Part shown: piece by piece, positions 57,835 to 64,000 of the stretch | Position numbering within the stretch: position 1 is the stretch's first letter | Layout of the letters: every line of letters begins with the position of its first letter | From: Apiospora phragmitis | Lineage: Eukaryota > Ascomycota > Sordariomycetes > Amphisphaeriales > Apiosporaceae | DNA: 64,000 nt | NCBI GenBank assembly: GCA_038363925.1 | Contig: JAQQWL010000001.1 | Location: forward strand, 682,001 to 746,000 | Direction of reading: 5' to 3' | Notes under the pieces: generated by a model | Told to the model about the DNA's origin: nothing | The model's database searches: none | Seen by the model: only the letters and a program-made list of their open reading frames with translations | Program-made: the position numbers and the translations under genes

Positions 57835-60803
57835 TCTTCTTTATCTATAAATTCGGTGCTTCGTTTGTTGTGCTTATACTAGTCTGGTGCGGAGATAGAC
57901 TCTATACAACGATATGCGAGTCAGGCTTGGAATGAATGGACAATTGCTGCAAAGATGGAAACCAAGAGGGTGCCATCTCAAAAATTCGAAGAATTGAACA
58001 CATGTATATCCATTGATTATATTCACGATACTATCCTACGTACTCATCCTCTTCAGACTGGACTCGTAGCACGTATGCTTGGGCAAACTAGGCCGAAGGT
58101 TTGCTCTGTAACAGCCAAGGTGGGGTACACGTTCGGGCCAGTCACCAGTGGGCGGAGTTCCCATAATGCTCATTGGGCGCGGCATAGCTCCGTAACCTTC
58201 TATTAGTGGATTTGAGCCGTTGTAGTCCAAAGAACCCCTGGAATTCAGGGCTGTGCTCAGAATGAATCATAATTGAAAAGGTCGAAAAACCATGCCAAGT
58301 ACCTCCTAACCTGAGGCTATGCCTGGCTTGCCGGCATGAGTCACAAATCTACCTGGTTACCAGGCATAACCATGTCGATCTTCCATCACGATATATCTCA
58401 CAGACAAATTTACACCCTACACTCTCGGTAAGCCGCGCCCAACTAATTGAAGTCATTCGACTGCGTGCAGCTATTTCAATTGGTGGGCAGAATTTGGCGA
58501 GGAAAGGGAGATACTCAGGGCAGCCGAGGTCTCCACTGCAGCTTCCTGCCCTGAGATTTTGTGCTTCCTTGAATTTATTGCCAAACAAAACATCGCCAGA
58601 CCCATGGATGTCGGAAACACGTATAGCAATATCTTTTCTCTACCGACTTGTATCATACTTGTGGCATTCTTGATTTTCAGTTACACTCCTCCCCCTTTCC
58701 TCTCCTTATTTGCCAGTGAAAGACCAAATATGATAGCAACCATGCCTTCTACTGGCCGATTCACTCTCACGTCTATCGCGAGGGCGATCACGCACTACTC
58801 CGAAGACTCGATACTCCCAATTATCTTGTAAATCTTTAGCCTTCAAGAACTAAATGGTACCACTAGTCTATCGCCAGCTATGTCATCGCAGGTCATCGCA
58901 TCGTTAACTGTTCCCGGCGATCAGAAGTGCAACCGGAAATCGAATGCCCAAGTATACGTGAAAGGGCTTACAGTGGCCTTGTGCTGCTAGTACTATTAAT
59001 GTGGACGAGGCCGTTGCCTCTTGGGCTCTTCGTGCAAACAGGAGGATCGTCCTCCGAGGTCACATCGAAAAGGAGACATATGGACCACTATCATACCTAG
59101 CTACCTAACAATTGAGCTGGATCGACCCCATATCAGCACAAGTATGTGCGATATGCCAATATGGAAGGCCCAAGCATACGTAACGCAGCTTTCGTCACTA
59201 CCGCAAACTCCGACGCGGCGAGCGATGTTATACAGCGCCTTGCCAGGAAAACCTTCTCAAAGGTGTCTACCAAGGGATGTACCACGGAGGCTGGTACACA
59301 AATCCGGCTTGAATGCGGGGATCTGGAAGCGACTGTCAAGTTGAGCCCATGAAAAGATGACATCTTACTCTAAGCCAAGGATATGGGCCCTTTTGTGCTG
59401 CTTTCGAAACGAACTCTTCTTGAGGCCGTCTACGAAGACAAGCGCATGGGCACAAATCACCGCCTGGATGAATAAGGACACTTGCGAACGGGGAAGACCA
59501 TAACATCCCCAGGAGGTCTTAGAGATGGGTCTTAATTCTCTCCCTCTCGGTGCGCTTCTTTCCTTTATGGGGTGTGAAACCTACACTCTGGACCCTTGGA
59601 AGTGAGATCCACGTGAAGAACGGGGTATGTCCGGATGCGGAAGAATTTTGAGTAACTTCAAAGATCCAGGGGGGCTGCGGAAAATACACCTATCGGAAGT
59701 TCTTCTGGGCTAGTACTTACAAGACCTCTTCATGCCGAACACCCTAGAACTGCGCGCTGGCCGAGAGAATGTACCGAGGCTCAAATTCGATCGCAAGCTC
59801 TCGGCAATGCATGCAATGCTTTCGTCCATGACCCTAGGCTCAGGGCTATGGTGACAATTACGTACTCTCGACAAGAAGCTCCGGGAAGCTCCTGCGAGCC
59901 TCTTCATGAACCGTCATATCTTGATTTTAGACTAAGCAACGGGGCACGACAGCGAGGGTCCTTGGACCCTTGTAGTACGAAGGACCCTTATGTGTTACCG
60001 CCCATGCATGTCAAACACAGCTGCAGCTAGCTGTAGCTCGGGGCTTCAAGAATCTTCTTGTCGCACCAGATATGCTCTTGGATCGCAGGGTCTTCGAGTC
60101 ACACTTAGGACTGAAATTCGGGGTTGGAAGGCGAAAAGAAGAATAGGGGTCCAGATGGACCAAGCGATTGTCTCAGATCACCGGAGCTTGAGGAGCCATG
60201 CAGTGATCTAGCCGAGCGTTTGCTATGAAAACCGGGCGAATTTGAAGTCATAGCAAACTGACAATAGCTGACAAACAGTTGTTCCACCCCTATAGTGCCA
60301 AGCCCGGAACGTCTGGCGCGAAACCAGTGGGCGAAATCGTCAAGAGAGGAAGTGGGGGTGTTACAGCAATGTTACAATTTCTGTCTATGGTCGAAGATTG
60401 GACGTCTGTGATGCCAAGTTTCAGTCTGATAGGTCTGTCATTCTGTCATTCTACCTAGATTCATTCATCATTGATACCGTAAAGGGTGTGGGGTTGAGGA
60501 AATCCGTCATGGGATACCGAGACTTCCTGAATATCGCATCAGAAAAAGGCAACCGCCAGCAGAGATAAAAACCGGAAAAGACATTCCGGAAACCCCTCCA
60601 CCACATCGAGCGAATAGCCTTCATCAAAACAAGACAGTACACTCTGAAAGGAAAGAGCACAGCTGATCTTTGTTCAATCGCGATCGATGTGTCTTTTTGG
60701 TTCGTCGAAAAGGGAATAAAGAGTGGAAGTTGGTTGGTCAAGTCGTCAGGTTAGACAGAATAGCTGCACGGAGGGACCAAAGAGGTCCCAAAGACGGCAG
60801 CGT
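57835..60803. other. 3.0-kb gene-free stretch
   Basis: The longest unoccupied euchromatic interval here. Short frames at 58559, 59021, 59146 and 60670 lack domains, signal peptides or splice support. The left end must hold the promoter of the RNA-processing gene, the right end the 3' UTR of the desaturase. No RNA gene, repeat or RIP signature recognised. Confidence 0.35.
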
Positions 60804-62642
60804 TCACGAGGCCGCAGGCTGGGAGCGCATGACCGTGGCGGGTAGGGGCATCGGCCCTGGCCGGTACCACAGGATCCCTTCTCTGTCAACCTCGTTGATT
60901 CCGTCGTTGGTGCTGGGGCAATCAACGTCACCGGGTCCGGACCTGCCGTGCACTGTCTGCAGCGGTGAAATGAATGATCAGTCGATTAAACTCATGCTCG
61001 CGTGTTGCGCTGACAAGAGGCGAATGAAGGAGTAGCTGTGTCACTTACTGCCTGCGCGGTCTTGCCGACATCAGCTTCGACCCATTGGCACCGGGTGAAG
61101 GCGACGTACAACGCACCCCACCAGGAGTTCTTGTCAACGTGGTAGTAGTCGCCCAGCAGCGGCCGGATCGCGTTAGTGGCCTCCTGAGCGTGGTAGTGGG
61201 GAATTCGCCTGTCAGCGTACGCATCGTCAGCAATCTAGATAGACACGAAACGGCATGATAGGACCGTAGGTGGTGCGTACGGGAAAAGATGGTGGACGAC
61301 ATGGAGGTCGACAATGTGGTGAAACATGTATCTCATGACTGGTCCTGGGTCACGGTCGACCGTGGCAAGTGCTCCGCGGAGATAAGTCCAAGACGCTGGC
61401 AAGTACTTGGGGAGAGCAGGCGAGGTGTGGTGGAGATAGGTTATCATGACTGTAGGTTTCCCCTCATGGGCGGTTAGCCACTTCACGATGTGCTGTTCGT
61501 GTTCAACAGCACGGTCCATTACCAGAGAGATAAGGGGGGTTGTCAGGCAGAAGGCGTACCGATCCAATGATTGACCCACGCCAAGGGAAGCAGGTATGTC
61601 CAGACCATCGTCCACTTGCCGTAGCGCTCCCCAAGAGCGTACAGTACCACGGCCATAGCCGAGATGCCCAGGTCGGAGATGACGATGTCCCAGAACTCGC
61701 TGGGGCGGAACAGGGAGCTGTCGGGCAGGAAGTGGCTGTTATCCCACCAGCCCCTTGACTTCCTCGGTGAGCTGTTGGGCCCGGCTGTGATGTGGGTGAT
61801 GAGGTACCACGGCCAGCCTATCAGCTGCTGAAACAGTATTCTCAGAAGTACGACGAAGGGTGCGTCCTCGACCATGTGATCGAGGTCCATCTGGCCCCGA
61901 AACAGCTCCTGGTATTCGTCACGCAGCGGTGGTACCTGCGACCACCCACACAGATCAGTTCTCTCTTCTCTCCTTAGCGTCGTTGCTAATGCTCCGGACC
62001 CTCCAGCAACCACTCCTGAAGACACACAAACAATCGTAAGGAAATATGTGTACTAAAGAAAAGAAATCCAAAACAAAAATGAAGTAACACTTACATAGTT
62101 GAGGTCCGTCTTCAAATTGTTGGCGAACTGGTGATGTCTTCCGTGGCTCGACCGCCAAGCAAAATAGGGATTCATCAGCGCTGAATGCAGCACAAGACCC
62201 ACCGTATTAGAGAGGAAGCTGCTGGTCGAGAACGCTCCGTGGCCACATTCGTGGGCCAGAACCCAAAGTCCAGTCAGGGGAAGGCCAGCGAGAAAAGGGA
62301 ACACGAAGTAACACAGAAGAATGCGGGAGCCACTGCCACCTCCAATACCCAGGACCCGTTCTTCAAGAAAAAGTGCCGTGGCCAAGAGGGCGAGATAGAT
62401 GATGCTGTCGTGGAGAACCCAGCCCAGGGAGTAGAGGGTTGACGGCCGGAAGCAGTGGGCGGGCACACGGCTTCTCAGCTGCTGTATGTTGATTCGTGTC
62501 TTCTTGCCGTCGACGACTGTCTCGATGTCCTAGGGAGAAGTGACGATTAGATGACCATAATGACTAACTACAAAGACGGGCAACGCACTCCACTCTTGAC
62601 TCGTGCTTGATGGACGGTCTCGGTAGTATAGTCGGCGTTCAT
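60804..62642 (-). CDS. Membrane fatty acid desaturase, delta-12/omega-3 (FAD2-like) type
   Basis: Introduces a cis double bond into acyl chains in the ER membrane. Six exons (-): 62589-62642, 62095-62529, 61560-61935, 61281-61449, 61049-61208, 60804-60956; all GT-AG, total 1347 nt, 448 residues. The three di-iron histidine boxes are present in order: HECGH ([12 protein letters not shown]), HGRHH ([14 protein letters not shown]) and HVVHH ([20 protein letters not shown]). Hydrophobic segments surround the first box and lie between boxes two and three ([20 protein letters not shown]). The N-terminus ([18 protein letters not shown]) resembles fungal delta-12 desaturases. The last exon ([13 protein letters not shown]) is favoured over reading through into the final intron, because of its family-like WYR ending. 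Delta-12 versus omega-3 specificity cannot be decided from sequence alone. Confidence 0.93.
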
Positions 62643-64000
62643 CGTGGAGGTAGGCGAATCGCGATGTTTTCAATCTTGCTTTTATTGTTCTTGGGGCAGA
62701 AAAGAGGCGGGTTTCCTGTTGCTTTTTATTTTAAATCGAAAAAGATAGAGAAGGTGCTATTACTCCGACGTATGTATGTGATGATATGATGTCTATGAGC
62801 TTAACTGTTTTGCTCGTCATAGTGAACAACAATCCAGTTCGATTACAAAATGGGCCAGCTATATATACATATAAACACATGTAACAAACAACCATCACAT
62901 TGGCCTTCCTTCAAGAACGTGGCATGACGATGATGGAATTCGATAGGGTCAGCCAGGGAAAGTCAGCATGGGCATATGCAGCCCTCCACCCTGTCTGCTT
63001 CATCCGTGGCGGGACAAGCCTCAGGATGCAGCCGTTACAACGAGGAAGATTATGACGAAGATATACATGTCATGTGGGACGGGCAAGCCAGGGCTGTAAT
63101 GGCTGCAGCGGATCAGATTTGGGCCTCGTCAAGTCCAGACCAGATCCAGATCCACCCAACATTCTGGTGATTCTGGGACTGCAGGCCCAGGCCCCCCATC
63201 TCAAGAAAGGCGGGTTTGACATTACGTTTAGGTCTGTACATCAGTTCCGTGGCTAATACTATGTAGATGATGTACTCCACGTCAGCAGATTTGCTGGTTA
63301 TCTCTCTTCTTCAAGCATGAAAAGTTTTGCCGCGAAATCATGTAAGTTCCCCTGAATATCCTTTCGAAGCCACGTTCTCTAGAGCTTCGCCGCAGATTGG
63401 CCCATGACGTTTCACAATAAGCCTATCCGGTAAAGCACAGGAAGATATCCGATCCAAGCTGTTGGTTTTGTGGTGGTGATCGACCACTCGGGCTCACGCG
63501 TGATCTCGACGGCGATGTCCTCTAGGTTCAACCCCAGCTTGGGAGGCTGTTGTTCTTGGTGATTCGACATACAGGCACTATGCTGCAACTGCGCCTAACG
63601 CGGGCTTTCATTCAATCTGGACGGATGTGGTGCACTCGATGGATGACGACCCTGCCTGGGGCCCCAACCGAACGGAGATATGTGATGTGGTATAGAGTTG
63701 ATATCAAAAGGATCAGTAATTATAAATTCCAGACGAAAGTGATTGGTCGATACGAGACCACCAACTACAGTTCCTTTTCCACCCATGTCGTCGTCTGGAT
63801 GTTTGGCCCCTTGCTTTAGATCCAAGGTATCATCAGCCAACCAATCAAACTCGCCCAAACACTGGTTTCGCATCCAGAAACGGTCACCCACAGGCAGTTC
63901 AAGGCTGCTTCTCGCCTCCTGGGGGGCGGTCGCTTCTTTTTGCTTTTCCAAGCATGCACAAAGGCGCATAATCGGCCCCCAATCGGAATCCTCGATATTA
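62643..64000. other. Right-end stretch; possible partial gene on the minus strand
   Basis: No firm gene. On the minus strand from 64000 down to about 63595 a frame of at least 135 codons is open to the window edge (MRLCACLEKQKEATAPQEAR; GEFDWLADDTLDLKQGAKHP) with fairly protein-like composition. It could be the 3' exon of a gene that starts beyond the window, but no family is recognised. The desaturase promoter lies at the left of this stretch. Confidence 0.3.

Noticed and set aside
59021..59363. Possible small gene (107 and 68 codons in two frames)
   Set aside because: No conserved motif and no splice sites that extend either frame.

Overview
The window is nuclear DNA of a filamentous ascomycete (Pezizomycotina, most likely Sordariomycetes; the class is inferred from overall feel of the genes, not proven). 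The evidence is short GT-AG introns of about 50-210 nt, some with TACTAAC-type branch sites, monocistronic genes on both strands, fungal-specific families (Zn2Cys6 regulator, End3, Esf1, GPI-anchored Ser/Thr-rich protein), and two very AT-rich islands with the mark of repeat-induced point mutation (RIP): CpA/TpG almost absent, TpA in excess, CpG retained.

Layout. 1-2898 is a RIP-degraded transposon island. 3855-34846 is ordinary euchromatin: a small Arg-rich protein, an aromatic amino acid decarboxylase (-), lysyl-tRNA synthetase (+), tRNA-Val(AAC) (-), a large unrecognised AT-hook protein (+), End3 (+), an AIF/AMID-type FAD oxidoreductase (-), acyl-CoA-binding protein (+), an ER thioredoxin-domain membrane protein (-), Tdp1 (+), a 13-exon phospholipase D (-) and Esf1 (+). 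35045-44529 is a second RIP island that resolves into a nest: a TIR DNA transposon (37-nt TIRs, pogo/Fot1-like helix-turn-helix relic) interrupted by a 6.86-kb Ty3/Gypsy chromovirus with two LTRs, a polypurine tract and a 5-bp target duplication. 44709-64000 is genic again: a Zn2Cys6 regulator (-), a GPI-anchored protein (-), a C2H2 multi-finger protein (-), a remarkable 1225-residue RNA-processing protein (-) and a delta-12-type fatty acid desaturase (-), separated by unusually long gene-free stretches of 2-3 kb.

The genes do not form one pathway; most are housekeeping (translation, ribosome biogenesis, endocytosis, lipid metabolism, DNA-end repair, ER folding). There is no biosynthetic cluster. 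The most interesting protein is the one at 54092-57834, which joins a 2H phosphoesterase, an endonuclease/exonuclease/phosphatase domain, a poly(A)-polymerase-like nucleotidyltransferase and an MJ1316-type RNA-end domain in one chain, in effect a one-protein RNA 3'-end processing or repair machine.

Four otherwise well-preserved genes (decarboxylase, AT-hook protein, thioredoxin-domain protein, Zn2Cys6 regulator) each carry exactly one apparent single-base frameshift. For each, adding or removing one base makes the whole spliced model divisible by three. This points to uncorrected single-base indels in the assembly more than to four independent pseudogenes. Exon coordinates below were worked out by hand from splice consensus and frame continuity; no alignment was run.
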